DNA of 64,000 nt from AWTP1-13 sp963820375. GTDB lineage: Bacteria > Pseudomonadota > Alphaproteobacteria > Rhizobiales > Hyphomicrobiaceae. The stretch is taken from the NCBI GenBank assembly GCA_963820375.1, contig CAWFZX010000019.1, forward strand, positions 62,001-126,000, written 5' to 3'. Under the pieces are notes generated by a model, which saw nothing but the letters and a program-made list of their open reading frames with translations, was not told the DNA's origin and did not search any database. Shown here piece by piece: positions 43,193 through 52,031 of the stretch. The position numbers and the translations under genes were made by a program. Numbering within the stretch: position 1 is the first letter of the stretch; the number at the start of each line of letters is the position of its first letter.

Positions 43193-44038
43193 CTAACGAA
43201 CGCGCAGCAGCAGGGCGCCAGCCAACACCAGACCGGCGGCGACAAGGCGTATTGGCAGCATCGGCTCGCGCAGCAAGACGGTGCCGAACACGGCGGCAAA
43301 CAAGACGCTGGTTTCCCGCAGCGCCGCCACCAGCGCGATCGGCGCCACGGTCATGGCCCAGATGGCGATCGCATAGGCTGCGGTCGAGAGGGCAGCTCCG
43401 GCGAGCGCCATGCGCCAGTGCGTTTTGAAATCGCCGACCAGGCTGGGCCCGACGCGCAGCCATCCATAGATCGCCATGGCGATGCCGTCGCCGATGAATA
43501 GCCACACGGAATAGGCAAGCGCGCTACCGGCGAGACGGGCACCGATGCCATCGACCAGCGTGTAGGCGGTGATGGTAAGCGAGGTGGCAAGGGCAAAGCC
43601 GACGGCGCGTCCAGCGAAGGTCGCAAGCGGCCGGCCGCCTTTGAAGGTCAGCAACAAAATCCCCGTTGCCAACACGATCACGCCGGCCCAACCGGCCAAG
43701 CCGAGCGCCTCATTGAGCCACAGCGTGGCCAGCGCCGCCGTCAGCAGCGGCGCGGTACCGCGCGCGATGGGGTAGACCTGGGTCAGGTCGCCCCATCGGT
43801 AGGCCTCAGCCAGCGTGACAAAGTAGACAATATGGATGAGAACCGAGGCTAGGACGTAGGGCCATGCCGCCGGCGCCGGCGCCGGCGTGACGGCCAGCAA
43901 CGGCAACACCAGCACCCCCGAGGCGACGGCCACCAGAACGGTTGCCACCACAGGGGCCACTTTCATTTTGAGGAGGGCGTTCCAACCCGCGTGACAGGCC
44001 GCCGCGGCCAGCACGGCTGTGAAAACAAAGGGGTCCAC
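43193..44038 (-). CDS. DMT superfamily EamA-type transporter
   Basis: A 281-residue membrane protein with ten hydrophobic segments arranged as two EamA repeats. VTLAEAYRWGDLTQVYPIARGTAPLLTAALATLWLNEALG and VAALRETSVLFAAVFGTVLLREPM are the matching helix-3/4 motifs of each half. It ends four bases from the convergent YdjM-like gene. Members export amino acids or metabolites; nothing identifies the solute. Confidence 0.92.
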   Translation of the reverse strand: MDPFVFTAVLAAAACHAGWNALLKMKVAPVVATVLVAVASGVLVLPLLAVTPAPAPAAWPYVLASVLIHIVYFVTLAEAYRWGDLTQVYPIARGTAPLLTAALATLWLNEALGLAGWAGVIVLATGILLLTFKGGRPLATFAGRAVGFALATSLTITAYTLVDGIGARLAGSALAYSVWLFIGDGIAMAIYGWLRVGPSLVGDFKTHWRMALAGAALSTAAYAIAIWAMTVAPIALVAALRETSVLFAAVFGTVLLREPMLPIRLVAAGLVLAGALLLRVR

Positions 44039-44582
44039 GGAACGACGGCGCCTGGCTGGGGGAAGACCTGACCCGTGAGCCAGGCACCCAAATGCGGTTG
44101 GGAATGCCCGTGACGCTACGCACCTCGCCCCCGCGATGCAACATTAGAAAAAAAGCGCTTCTGCGCTCCCGCCCGTCCCGCCGCTCGGCGCAAAGCCGCC
44201 CTTTTTTGGCGCTCTTGTTCACGGCTCTTTCGGCTGACGCTTCTTTTTTGCGCGCGCTCACGCTTTTGCAAAAAGAGTGTCAATTTCAAGAGCAGTGTCA
44301 TTTTCAAGAGCAGTGTCAATTTCAAGAGCGATGCCAACCGCTTGCTGCCCAGCCGTGCACGCCCCCACTCCCTCCCCCCGGCCACGGGGAAGGCTGGCTT
44401 CAGAAAGCGCGGGCGACGGATCCTGGGGGCGGATATTCCACGGTTTGCTTTCGCGGTGCCACAATCGGCAGGCATTGCATCGTCGCGCTCAGCAGTGTCC
44501 CGCTTGACGCCACGCCTTCCTTCGAGCCTGATCTGGTATTGTGGGGACCACATCGGCGCGGAGAGCCAACAGGAGCATCGTT
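44039..44582. other. Intergenic region without recognised gene
   Basis: These 544 bases hold no frame with family resemblance. They contain a short tandem repeat (separate entry), a CGGC-GCAAA-GCCG hairpin followed by CCCTTTTTT at 44186-44207, which looks like a terminator for + strand transcription although no + strand gene ends here, and the start region of the small membrane gene at 44583. Confidence 0.5.
44281..44334. repeat. 18-base tandem repeat, three copies
   Basis: CAATTTCAAGAGCAGTGT, CATTTTCAAGAGCAGTGT and CAATTTCAAGAGCGATGC follow each other at 44281, 44299 and 44317, with a partial copy (AGAGTGT) before the first. The A/T content is higher than that of the surroundings. It is outside any supported gene. 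It may be a variable-number repeat or a set of direct-repeat binding sites. Confidence 0.8.
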
Positions 44583-44813
44583 ATGCCAATCGACTGGACG
44601 ACCATTCCCCTCATGCCCCTTGGGCTTCTGGCCGCACTCACGTTCGTGGCCTCGCTGATCGGCAATTCCTTGAGCAGAAGCGCTTTCGTCGGTTCGATCC
44701 TGGCGGTCATTATATTCGTCGCCTTCTACGTCTTCTGGAATCACTACGAGACGCCCCTGCAGGGCATGGCCGGCGGCATTCATTTTCCCAATAGCTACAA
44801 CAAGGGCCGCTGA
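44583..44813 (+). CDS. Small membrane protein, function unknown
   Basis: A 76-residue protein with two predicted membrane helices (LMPLGLLAALTFVASLIGNSL and FVGSILAVIIFVAFYVFW) and a short polar C-terminus (ETPLQGMAGGIHFPNSYNKGR). The ATG at 44583 has AGGAG about eight bases upstream, so translation looks genuine; longer frames upstream lack this. I do not recognise a family. It stands alone between the EamA and mbfA genes. Confidence 0.65.
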   Translation: MPIDWTTIPLMPLGLLAALTFVASLIGNSLSRSAFVGSILAVIIFVAFYVFWNHYETPLQGMAGGIHFPNSYNKGR

Positions 44814-45162
44814 ACCAGCTCCGCGCTCCCGGGCCATGCCCTCGGCGAGCGCCGCGTTGCTATGAGCGCCCGCCTGCGGCAAGGCGGGCTGCGCGGCCGG
44901 GTCCTGGCGATCTCGTCAGGGGTTCGAGGAGCGCCGATCGGACATGACGGGCCCCGCGTCCTTGCTGCGCAGCCGTCATGGCCGCGGGGACTTTTTCCAG
45001 GCTGAGCCTGTGCGCCGCGCCCTTGGTCTGAGGCGAGGCCTCGCGCCTGCCGGCTGCACGCTGTTTTCCCCTTGGCTGCGAATGGCCCGCCCGCTTTTGT
45101 CAGGGTCGGCGCGGCTTTTCTCTCACGTGCGGGGTTGGGAGTTGCCGCCATTGGGCAAATAA
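44814..45162. other. Intergenic region without recognised gene
   Basis: The stretch between the small membrane gene and the mbfA control region has no convincing coding sequence. It contains the stem-loop at 44868-44889. Short open frames on both strands lack ribosome sites and family resemblance. Confidence 0.5.
44868..44889. terminator. Stem-loop downstream of the small membrane gene
   Basis: GCCCGCCT (44868-44875) pairs with AGGCGGGC (44882-44889) around a six-base loop, about 55 bases after the stop at 44813. No T-run follows, so it may be a terminator of weak type, a 3' stabiliser, or chance in GC-rich DNA. Confidence 0.35.
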
Positions 45163-45170
45163 TTTAGAAT
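45142..45170 (+). promoter_or_regulatory. Promoter of mbfA
   Basis: TTGCCG (45142-45147) and TAGAAT (45165-45170, five of six consensus bases) are separated by 17 bases. Transcription would start at about 45177, giving a leader of about 20 bases before the ATG at 45198. The -10 box lies inside the iron control element. Confidence 0.6.
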
Positions 45171-45179
45171 TATTCTAAA
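45163..45179. promoter_or_regulatory. Iron control element (Irr box) overlapping the mbfA promoter
   Basis: TTTAGAATTATTCTAAA is a perfect 7-3-7 palindrome identical to the ICE consensus TTTAGAA-N3-TTCTAAA bound by Irr in Bradyrhizobium and related alphaproteobacteria. It covers the -10 and start site, so Irr should repress mbfA under low iron. irr itself is not in the window. Confidence 0.88.
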
Positions 45180-45197
45180 TAAAAGACAGGTGCCGTG

Positions 45198-46154
45198 ATG
45201 AGGGATATCGCCAGCCTGACGGAGCAGGAAATTCTCGCCCTCGCCATCTCACTGGAGGAGGAGCACGCGCGCATTTATGCCGACTATGCCGAAGGCCTCC
45301 GGCACACCTTTCCGGCATCGTCGGCGATCTTTCGGGAGATGGCCGAGGAAGAGAACGGGCACCGGCGCAGCCTGATCGAACTCTATCGAGACACCTTCGG
45401 CGAGCACATTCCCTTGGTGCGTCGCCAGGATGTCAAAGGCTTCGCGCTGCACGAGCCGCTTTGGAGGCTGCGCCCCCTCGGGCTCGACAAGGTGCGCAAG
45501 CAGGCCGAGGCGATCGAACGGGAGACCCGGCGCTTTTATGAGCGTGCCCTGCAGCGGACAACCGACGCTGGCATCCGCAAGCTGTTGGGCGACCTGGCGG
45601 CGGCGGAGCTGGAGCATATCGACCTGGCGCAAAAGCTCTCCCAGGAGCTGTTGACGGGCGGAGCCAAACAGAACGAGGACGCGGCACGCCGCCGCAGCTT
45701 TGTATTGCAGGTCGTCCAGCCGGGTCTTGCCGGCTTAATGGATGGCTCCGTGTCGACCTTGGCCCCGCTGTTTGCGGCGGCCTTCGCCACACACAGCACC
45801 TGGGAAACCTTCCTGGTCGGGATGGCAGCCTCGGTCGGCGCCGGGATTTCCATGGGCTTTGCGGAAGCGCTGTCGGACGATGGTGCGCTGACGGGTCGCG
45901 GGCCGCCTCTGCTGCGGGGCACCATCACCGGCGTGATGACCGCGATCGGTGGCGTCGGCCACACGCTACCCTATCTGATCTCCGACTTTGCCTTGGCCAC
46001 CGGCATCGCCATTGCCGTGGTGTTGATCGAGCTGTGGGTGATCGCCTGGATCCGCTCGCGCTATATGGAGACAAAATTCCTGCGCGCAGCCTTCGAGATC
46101 GTGCTCGGGGGGCTGATCGTTTTCGCCGCTGGGGTTCTGATCGGCAGCGCCTGA
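45198..46154 (+). CDS. mbfA: Membrane-bound ferritin / VIT1-type iron exporter (MbfA)
   Basis: A 318-residue fusion of an N-terminal ferritin-like diiron domain (about 1-150) with a C-terminal VIT1/CCC1 membrane domain (about 170-318). Iron ligands are seen in SLEEEHARIYADYAEG, EMAEEENGHRR, EAIERETRRFYERAL and AAAELEHIDLA. QPGLAGLMDGSVSTLAPLFAAAF opens the transporter, with about five helices. In Agrobacterium and Bradyrhizobium MbfA exports excess iron and protects against peroxide and acid, under Irr control, which the upstream ICE supports here. The ATG at 45198 is preferred over the GTG at 45195. Confidence 0.93.
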   Translation: MRDIASLTEQEILALAISLEEEHARIYADYAEGLRHTFPASSAIFREMAEEENGHRRSLIELYRDTFGEHIPLVRRQDVKGFALHEPLWRLRPLGLDKVRKQAEAIERETRRFYERALQRTTDAGIRKLLGDLAAAELEHIDLAQKLSQELLTGGAKQNEDAARRRSFVLQVVQPGLAGLMDGSVSTLAPLFAAAFATHSTWETFLVGMAASVGAGISMGFAEALSDDGALTGRGPPLLRGTITGVMTAIGGVGHTLPYLISDFALATGIAIAVVLIELWVIAWIRSRYMETKFLRAAFEIVLGGLIVFAAGVLIGSA

Positions 46155-46172
46155 GACGTGCATGGCCTTGTG

Positions 46173-46967
46173 CTAGCGGCCCTTGAACGCCGGCTTGCGC
46201 TTTTCCATGAAGGCGCGCCGGCCCTCGATGTAATCCTCGCTGGCAAAGCAGGCCCTGATCGCGGTGTCGATCTCGGCCATGCGTCGCTTTTCCGGGTCTT
46301 CGACGGCCGCATTGATGGCAAGTTTGGCCGCCTTGATGGTCAAAGGTGCGTTGGCGCCGATGGTCGATGCGAATTTGCGCACATAGCTCTCAAGCTCCGG
46401 CACCGGTACGACCCGGTTCACCAACCCCATGATGCGGGCATCCTCGGCGGTGAACTTGCCCGCCGAATAGAAGATCTCCTTGGCAAACGCCGGCCCGACC
46501 ACATCGACGAGGCGCTTGATGCCGGTGTAGCGATACCCCAGGCCGAGCCTGGCGGCGGGCACCGCGAACACCGCATCAGCAGAGGCGATGCGAATGTCGG
46601 TGGTCAGCGCGATGCCAAGCCCGCCGCCGATACAAATGCCGCGGATCATGGTGATGGTCGGCTTGGCCGCCCGGACGATCGCATTGTGGGCCGCCTCGCC
46701 GGCTTCGTCATAGACCTTCACCGCCTCGGTGCTGCCGCGCTTGTTCTCGAATTCGGAGATATCGGCGCCGGAAACGAAGGCGCGTTCGCCAGCGCCCGCC
46801 AGCACGATCACGCGCACGGCCGGGTCAGCCTCGTAGGCGGCAATGACCTTCGGTACCGCCAGCCACATCTCGTAAGACACGGCATTATGCTTCTCGGGCT
46901 GATTGAAGATCAGCCAGCCGATGCCATCCTCGATGCGACCGATCATCTTGGCTGTGCCGGTATCCAC
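46173..46967 (-). CDS. Enoyl-CoA hydratase/isomerase family protein
   Basis: A 264-residue crotonase-fold protein. The oxyanion holes are VSGADISEFENKRGS (about residue 65) and RGICIGGGLGIALTTDIRIAS (about 105-125). The expected catalytic glutamate pair of true hydratases is not obvious, so isomerase, hydrolase or decarboxylase activity is possible. The start is GTG 46967, with GGAGG about ten bases upstream. It follows a CaiB-type transferase on the same strand with a 57-base gap. Confidence 0.9.
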   Translation of the reverse strand: MDTGTAKMIGRIEDGIGWLIFNQPEKHNAVSYEMWLAVPKVIAAYEADPAVRVIVLAGAGERAFVSGADISEFENKRGSTEAVKVYDEAGEAAHNAIVRAAKPTITMIRGICIGGGLGIALTTDIRIASADAVFAVPAARLGLGYRYTGIKRLVDVVGPAFAKEIFYSAGKFTAEDARIMGLVNRVVPVPELESYVRKFASTIGANAPLTIKAAKLAINAAVEDPEKRRMAEIDTAIRACFASEDYIEGRRAFMEKRKPAFKGR

Positions 46968-47024
46968 GGGTTTTTGTCCTCCGGATTGACGCTGCGGGCC
47001 CGTTGGGCCCCTGCTGAGCCTGCG

Positions 47025-48212
47025 CTAGACCACCTTCTTGCTGCGCAGCGCCTTGATATCGTTCGTGCTATAGCCGAGCGCGGTCAGGATCTCCTCGGTA
47101 TGCTCGCCCAGTCCCGGGGTCGGCCGATTGATCGCGCAGGGGGTGCGCGACAAGTCCACGGCCTGGTTGACCACGGCCGCATCCTTGCGGGTCGGATGCG
47201 GCATCGGCACCGCCATCCCGACGTGCTCAACCTGCGGATCGGCGAACATCTGGCCAATGTCGTAGATCGGGCCGGACGGCACGCCCGCCGCGTTCAGGCG
47301 TTCCACCAAGTCCAAACTGCTGTAGGTCTTGGTGCAACGGCCAATTTCCGCGTTGAGCCGCTGGCGATGCTGGGAGCGTTTGTCGCCGCTGGCAAAGTCG
47401 GGGTCCTCGAGCAGCGCCTCGGCACCGATCGCCTTGCACATACGCGCAAAAATGTGCTGGCCGGAAGCGGCGATATTGATATGTCCGTCACTGGTCGGAA
47501 ACACGCCGGTTGGGATCGAGGTGGGATGATCGTTGCCCGCCTGCTTGGGCACGTCGCGCGCCACGGTCCAGCGCGCGGCCTGGAAGTCCAGCATGGAAAT
47601 CTGCGCCTGCAGCAGGGAGGTCTGCACCCACTGGCCCTCACCCGAGATTTCTCGCTCCAGCAGGGCGACAAACGCCCCCATGGCGGCATAGTTGCCGGCG
47701 GACAGGTCGGCGATCGGGATGCCGACGCGGACCGGGCCCTGGCCGGGCAGTCCGGTGATCGACATCAGACCACCCATCCCTTGCGCGACTTGGTCGAAGC
47801 CCGGACGATTGGCGTAGGGGCCGGTTTGGCCAAAGCCGGAAAGGCTGACATACACCAGGCGCGGATTGAGTTTGCGCAGCGTCTCGTAGTCGATCCCGAG
47901 CCTCTTCTTCACGTCCGGCCGATAGTTCTCGATCAAGACGTCGGCGGTTTCGGCAAGCTGCTTTAAGATGCTGACGCCTTCCGGCGTCTTGAGGTTGAGG
48001 GTGATGCTGCGCTTGTTGCGATGCAAGTTGAAGAAATCAGGACCGTGGCGGGAGCCGCCGAGCCCGTCTTCGTCAGAGGCGATGGGCATCTCCACCTTGA
48101 TCACGTCGGCGCCCCAATCGGCAAAGTGGCGGGCCGCGGTCGGACCGGCCCGCGCGCGGGTCAGATCGATGACCTTGAAACGGGACAGCGGGCCTTGGCG
48201 ATCTTGCTGCAT
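47025..48212 (-). CDS. CaiB/BaiF family (class III) CoA-transferase
   Basis: A 395-residue formyl-CoA transferase-like enzyme. Signature parts are FKVIDLTRARAGPTAARHFADWGADVIKVE near the start, NKRSITLNLKTPEG, VLIENYRPDVKKRLGIDYE, YVSLSGFGQTGPYANRPGFD and the catalytic Asp in FDQVAQGMGGLMSITG. The start at 48212 gives the normal N-terminus; the frame runs a little further upstream. It likely charges the acid that the next gene's crotonase processes. It is not closely similar to the first CaiB gene in this window. Confidence 0.9.
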   Translation of the reverse strand: MQQDRQGPLSRFKVIDLTRARAGPTAARHFADWGADVIKVEMPIASDEDGLGGSRHGPDFFNLHRNKRSITLNLKTPEGVSILKQLAETADVLIENYRPDVKKRLGIDYETLRKLNPRLVYVSLSGFGQTGPYANRPGFDQVAQGMGGLMSITGLPGQGPVRVGIPIADLSAGNYAAMGAFVALLEREISGEGQWVQTSLLQAQISMLDFQAARWTVARDVPKQAGNDHPTSIPTGVFPTSDGHINIAASGQHIFARMCKAIGAEALLEDPDFASGDKRSQHRQRLNAEIGRCTKTYSSLDLVERLNAAGVPSGPIYDIGQMFADPQVEHVGMAVPMPHPTRKDAAVVNQAVDLSRTPCAINRPTPGLGEHTEEILTALGYSTNDIKALRSKKVV

Positions 48213-48269
48213 TAGCGGGCGAGCCTTTCCACGAGGGTGGGCGATAACTGCCAGCATACGCCGGCAATG

Positions 48270-49241
48270 TCACACCGTCAGCACGATCTTGCCGAAATGT
48301 GCGTTGGCCCGCATATGCGCCAGCGCCGCCGCGGCCTGATCGAGCGGAAACGTGCGATCGATCGGCAGCCGCAGCCGGCCGGCCTCGATGTCGGCCCACA
48401 AGTCCGCGCGCATGCGTGCCACGATCTCGCGCACCTCCTGCGGCGTGCGCGTGCGGAAGGTGACGCCGATGTAGTCGATGCGCCGCATGGCGTGCAGATC
48501 GAAGTCAAACTCACCCTTGAAGCCGCCGAGCCGGCCGACATTGACAATGCGGCCGAGGATGGCGGCTGCCTTCAGGTTCTCGTTGGCGACGCTGGCAGAC
48601 ACCTGATCGACGATCAGATCCACGCCCTTGCCAGCGGTGGCCTCCAGCACCAAGGCCGACCAATTCGGTTGGCCGGTGTCGAGCGCAAGGTCGGCGCCGA
48701 ATTCCTTGAGCCGCGCCCGCCGCTCGGGGTTGGTCGAGGTGCCGATGACGAGGCGCGCACCCTTGAGCTTGGCGATCTGCAGCCCCATCAGCCCAACGCC
48801 CGAGCTGGCGCCCTGGATCATCACGGTTTCACCGGCCTTGAGGCGGCCGTTGGTGACCACCGCATCGTGCATGGTCTGTAGCGCGACCGGGAGTGTGGCG
48901 GCCGCTTCGTATCCCATGTTGTTGGCCGGGATCGGCGACACGCGGCCCCAGTCGGCGACCGCGTATTCGGCATAGCCCCCATTGCCCGAACACATCACCC
49001 GCTGCCCCGGTTTAACGGTTGTCACCTCGGCGCCGACCGCCTCCACCTCGCCGGCGAACTCCAGACCGAGCACGGTGCCGGGCCCGCCAGCACTGCCATG
49101 GCGCTGTCCCGCCGCCATCATCAGGTCGGCACGATTGAGGCCAGCGGCCCGCACCTTCACCAGCACCTGGCTGGGCCCGGGGACTGGCGTTGCAAGGTCG
49201 CGGATCTCGATGCCGCTTTCGGCAAGCACAGCAGCTTTCAT
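48270..49241 (-). CDS. Quinone oxidoreductase / zinc-less MDR family protein
   Basis: A 323-residue medium-chain reductase. The catalytic domain opens MKAAVLAESGIEIRDLATPVPGPSQVLVKVRAAGLNRADL, and the NADPH site is VMIQGASSGVGLMGLQIAKL (AxxGxxG). Structural zinc cysteines are absent, as in NADPH:quinone reductases and some enoyl reductases. The ATG at 49241 follows GGAGAAACG. It starts 20 bases after the hydrolase gene ends, so it is part of the same operon. Confidence 0.9.
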   Translation of the reverse strand: MKAAVLAESGIEIRDLATPVPGPSQVLVKVRAAGLNRADLMMAAGQRHGSAGGPGTVLGLEFAGEVEAVGAEVTTVKPGQRVMCSGNGGYAEYAVADWGRVSPIPANNMGYEAAATLPVALQTMHDAVVTNGRLKAGETVMIQGASSGVGLMGLQIAKLKGARLVIGTSTNPERRARLKEFGADLALDTGQPNWSALVLEATAGKGVDLIVDQVSASVANENLKAAAILGRIVNVGRLGGFKGEFDFDLHAMRRIDYIGVTFRTRTPQEVREIVARMRADLWADIEAGRLRLPIDRTFPLDQAAAALAHMRANAHFGKIVLTV

Positions 49242-49261
49242 GTGTCGTTTCTCCCATGCCA

Positions 49262-50128
49262 TCAGGCGTACGCCTGCGGTGCCGCCGTCAGCCCGCAGGC
49301 ATCAAGGAACGCCTGCACCAGTCGGTTGAAGACCTGCGCCCGCTCGAAATAGGTGGAGTGCCCGGCGTCGGCAATGTGCGCGGCTTGCGCCCGCGGCAGT
49401 GCGGCGGCGAGGGCGTCGGCGGCAAAGGGCGGCATGACGATATCCTCATCTCCAGCAATGCAGAGCAGCGGACAAGCCACCGCCGCCAGTTCCTCCGGCC
49501 CGCGCGTTCGGCTGGCCACCAGCCGGGCCCGCAATGCCTCTTTGTCGAGATGAGCGTTCATGTCGTCGATCTGGCGATAGAGGAAGTGCAGGGCCGGTTG
49601 CTCCCTGGCCATGCGCTCGCCGCAGGCGACGTGGATGCCGCGCCGCGCCTGATCCTGCCGCGCCTTTTCGCTCACGGCTTGCCACTGCCGCAGGCGCGCG
49701 TGCGCGGCTTCCCCGAGGCGGGCCGGATCGATGCTGCCGGTGGTGGCGGCAAGCACCAGGGCGCTGAGCCTTGCGCTCGGCCGCAACGCGTACTCGATGG
49801 CGGTCCAGCCCCCCATCGATTGGGCAACAACGCACACATCGGTGAGCTCAAGATGGTCGATAAGGGCGGCGAGATCGTCGGCATAGTCGCGCGGGTCGGG
49901 CCCACCGTCGATGCCAGACGACGGGGCAAAGCCACGGTGGGCGAAGGTCACGCAGGTATAGCCTGCCGCAAAGGTTGCCACCTGCTGCCACCAGGAGGCG
50001 TGATTGCCGCCAAGGCCGTGCGCAAAGACGAGCGGCCGACCCTGGCCGGTGACTTCATAGTAGAGACGGCATCCCGGCCGCTCGAGGCTGCCGCGCCGCC
50101 GCTCCGGCATTGCATAAGGCTTGCGCAT
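49262..50128 (-). CDS. Alpha/beta hydrolase
   Basis: About 288 residues with the alpha/beta-hydrolase fold. The oxyanion loop is LVFAHGLGGNHASWWQQV, the nucleophile elbow VAQSMGGW, the acid is in CIAGDEDIVMP and the histidine in IADAGHSTYFERA. This pattern resembles RutD/PcaD-type enzymes. The N-terminus is uncertain: 50128 and 50110 are possible ATGs and the frame is open to 50185. It lies between the TPP enzyme and the quinone reductase genes. Confidence 0.87.
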   Translation of the reverse strand: MRKPYAMPERRRGSLERPGCRLYYEVTGQGRPLVFAHGLGGNHASWWQQVATFAAGYTCVTFAHRGFAPSSGIDGGPDPRDYADDLAALIDHLELTDVCVVAQSMGGWTAIEYALRPSARLSALVLAATTGSIDPARLGEAAHARLRQWQAVSEKARQDQARRGIHVACGERMAREQPALHFLYRQIDDMNAHLDKEALRARLVASRTRGPEELAAVACPLLCIAGDEDIVMPPFAADALAAALPRAQAAHIADAGHSTYFERAQVFNRLVQAFLDACGLTAAPQAYA

Positions 50129-50203
50129 GGACGATCCGAAGCCGCGGCTTTCCTGCGAAGGCTCAAGCTTGAAACGATCGAGCACCGGGGGTGCCGGAGC
50201 CCC

Positions 50204-51832
50204 TCAAGCGAACTTGGAAACGCTCACTTCCTTGCTGGTGATGAACTCGAGCAGCGCCGGCTGTCCTTTTTCGGTGGCGGCGATGCCGCGCTTGATGGCC
50301 GGCACGATCTCGCTTGGTTTCTCGACGCGCTCGCCGTAGCCGCCAAAGGCCCGCGCCATGGCGGCATAATCGCCGGAAATGTCGGTGGAGCGATACTTTT
50401 CGGTCGAGATCGGCATCACCTTGAGCTCGATCGCCATCGAAAAATTGTTGAGCAAAATGGAAAGGATAGGAATGCGCTCGCGCACCGCCGTCTCGAAATC
50501 CATGCCGGTGAAGCCGATCGCCGCATCGCCCCATACGTTCATGCACAGCTTGTCCGGCTTGGCGAGTTTGGCACCCATGGCGAGACCCAAACCGTAGCCG
50601 AGCTGGGTGGTCTTGCCCCAGCCGAGGTAGGACAACGGCGTCGTTGGCCGCCAGAACGGCGAAAGCTGGTCGCGCGGGCTACCGGCATCGTGGGTGATGA
50701 TCGTGTTGGCGACGTCGACGGTCTTTTGCAGGTCCCACAACACCCGATAGGGGTTGAGCGGGACAGCGTCCTCGGTGAGCTTGGGCATCCATTTGGCAAG
50801 CCAGGCCCCGTGCACCTCGCGGATTTCCGCTGCCACCTTGCCAGGATCGCGCGCGCTCTTCTGGCTACGGCGCACTTCATCGAGGACGGCGGCGAGCACC
50901 AGCTTGGCATCGCCGAGCACGGCCAGGCCGCAGGCGACGTTGAGATTGATGTCGGCTGCGTCAAGCGTGGAATGGATGATGGTCTTGCCCTTGGGCATGG
51001 CGACGCCGAAGTTGGTTTGCCCGAAACTGCAGCCGATGCCGAAGATCAGGTCCGCTTCCTTGAGGAAGTGATGCACCGAGCCGGGAATGGCGAGACCACC
51101 GGAGCCCAGCGCCAACGGGTGGGTCTCGGGAAACGCGCTCTTGCCCTCAAGGCTGGTGCAGACGGGAATCGCCAACAGCTCGGCCAGCGCCTTGAGTTCG
51201 TCCCAGGCCTCCGCCCAGTGCACGCCCTGTCCGGCATAAAGCACCGGCCGCTTGGCCGCCAGCAGCATGCTCGCAGCCTGGCGTACGGCCTCCAGATCGG
51301 GGCCGGAGCGAAGCCGAGGCGCAGGCAGGTGATCGACGGCATCGATCTCTTCGGCAAACACGTCGACCGGCACCTCGACCAGCACGGGGCCGCCACGGCC
51401 GGATTTTAGCTGCGTGAAGGCCCGTCGGAAGATCGCCGGCAGATCTTTGGCCGCCGTGACCGGCTCTGCCGACTTGGTGACGTCGCGCATGCTGCTGGCC
51501 GAATTGTAGTTCCGGCTGACGTGCGCCAGGTGGCGGGCGTAGCCCATGGGCATGACCAGAATGGGAATGGATTCGCTGTAGGCCTGCGCCACGCCGCCGT
51601 AGGCGTTCTCGGCGCCTGGCCCATGCTGCATGCAGAACACGCCGAGTTTGCGCCCGGAGGTGACGCGCGAAATGGCATCGGCCATGTGCAGCCCGGTCCG
51701 CTCCTGCCGCACAATGATGGGGCGGATGCCGGCGGCAGCGCTGCGCTCGAGAATGTGGTTGACGGGATAGCCGATCACCCATTCGACCTGTTCACGCTTC
51801 AGGATCTCGGCAATGGCGTCCGGGGTCTTCAT
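50204..51832 (-). CDS. Thiamine pyrophosphate-dependent enzyme (acetolactate synthase-like)
   Basis: A 542-residue three-domain TPP enzyme. The activating glutamate is in VRQERTGLHMADA (about residue 50), the middle domain follows, and the cofactor motif reads WGDAAIGFTGMDFETAVRERIPILSILLNN with GDA instead of the common GDG. The ATG at 51832 follows GGGAGGAAAC. Oxalyl-CoA decarboxylase, benzoylformate decarboxylase, sulfoacetaldehyde and acetolactate synthases are all possible; with a class III CoA-transferase nearby, a 2-oxo- or hydroxyacyl-CoA route is plausible. It leads the minus-strand cluster to 46173. Confidence 0.87.
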   Translation of the reverse strand: MKTPDAIAEILKREQVEWVIGYPVNHILERSAAAGIRPIIVRQERTGLHMADAISRVTSGRKLGVFCMQHGPGAENAYGGVAQAYSESIPILVMPMGYARHLAHVSRNYNSASSMRDVTKSAEPVTAAKDLPAIFRRAFTQLKSGRGGPVLVEVPVDVFAEEIDAVDHLPAPRLRSGPDLEAVRQAASMLLAAKRPVLYAGQGVHWAEAWDELKALAELLAIPVCTSLEGKSAFPETHPLALGSGGLAIPGSVHHFLKEADLIFGIGCSFGQTNFGVAMPKGKTIIHSTLDAADINLNVACGLAVLGDAKLVLAAVLDEVRRSQKSARDPGKVAAEIREVHGAWLAKWMPKLTEDAVPLNPYRVLWDLQKTVDVANTIITHDAGSPRDQLSPFWRPTTPLSYLGWGKTTQLGYGLGLAMGAKLAKPDKLCMNVWGDAAIGFTGMDFETAVRERIPILSILLNNFSMAIELKVMPISTEKYRSTDISGDYAAMARAFGGYGERVEKPSEIVPAIKRGIAATEKGQPALLEFITSKEVSVSKFA

Positions 51833-52031
51833 GTTTCCTCCCAAGGGGGTCTCGCGTCGCGTGCTCGCTGGGCCTGCGGCCGGCTTAGCCTAGGGCCTGG
51901 AAGGCCTCCTCGTCGAGGGTCTCTGTTTTTCTGGCCGAATTCGTGATCTAAAAAACGCTGCAAATGACCAGGCAAGCCTTGCAGTCCTCTCAAGCGTCCA
52001 TCCCCGCCGCAAAAACGCCAGGAAACACTCC

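Noticed and set aside
44186..44207. Hairpin CGGC-GCAAA-GCCG followed by CCCTTTTTT as a terminator
   Set aside because: The stem is only four bases and no + strand gene ends upstream. Mentioned in the intergenic entry but not called.
49190..51409. A 739-codon + strand frame, and similar long frames at 46158-47966, 2747-4351 and 60647-62185
   Set aside because: All are antisense to well-supported enzymes, are rich in Arg, Gly, His and Ala, and have no family resemblance; they result from high GC content.
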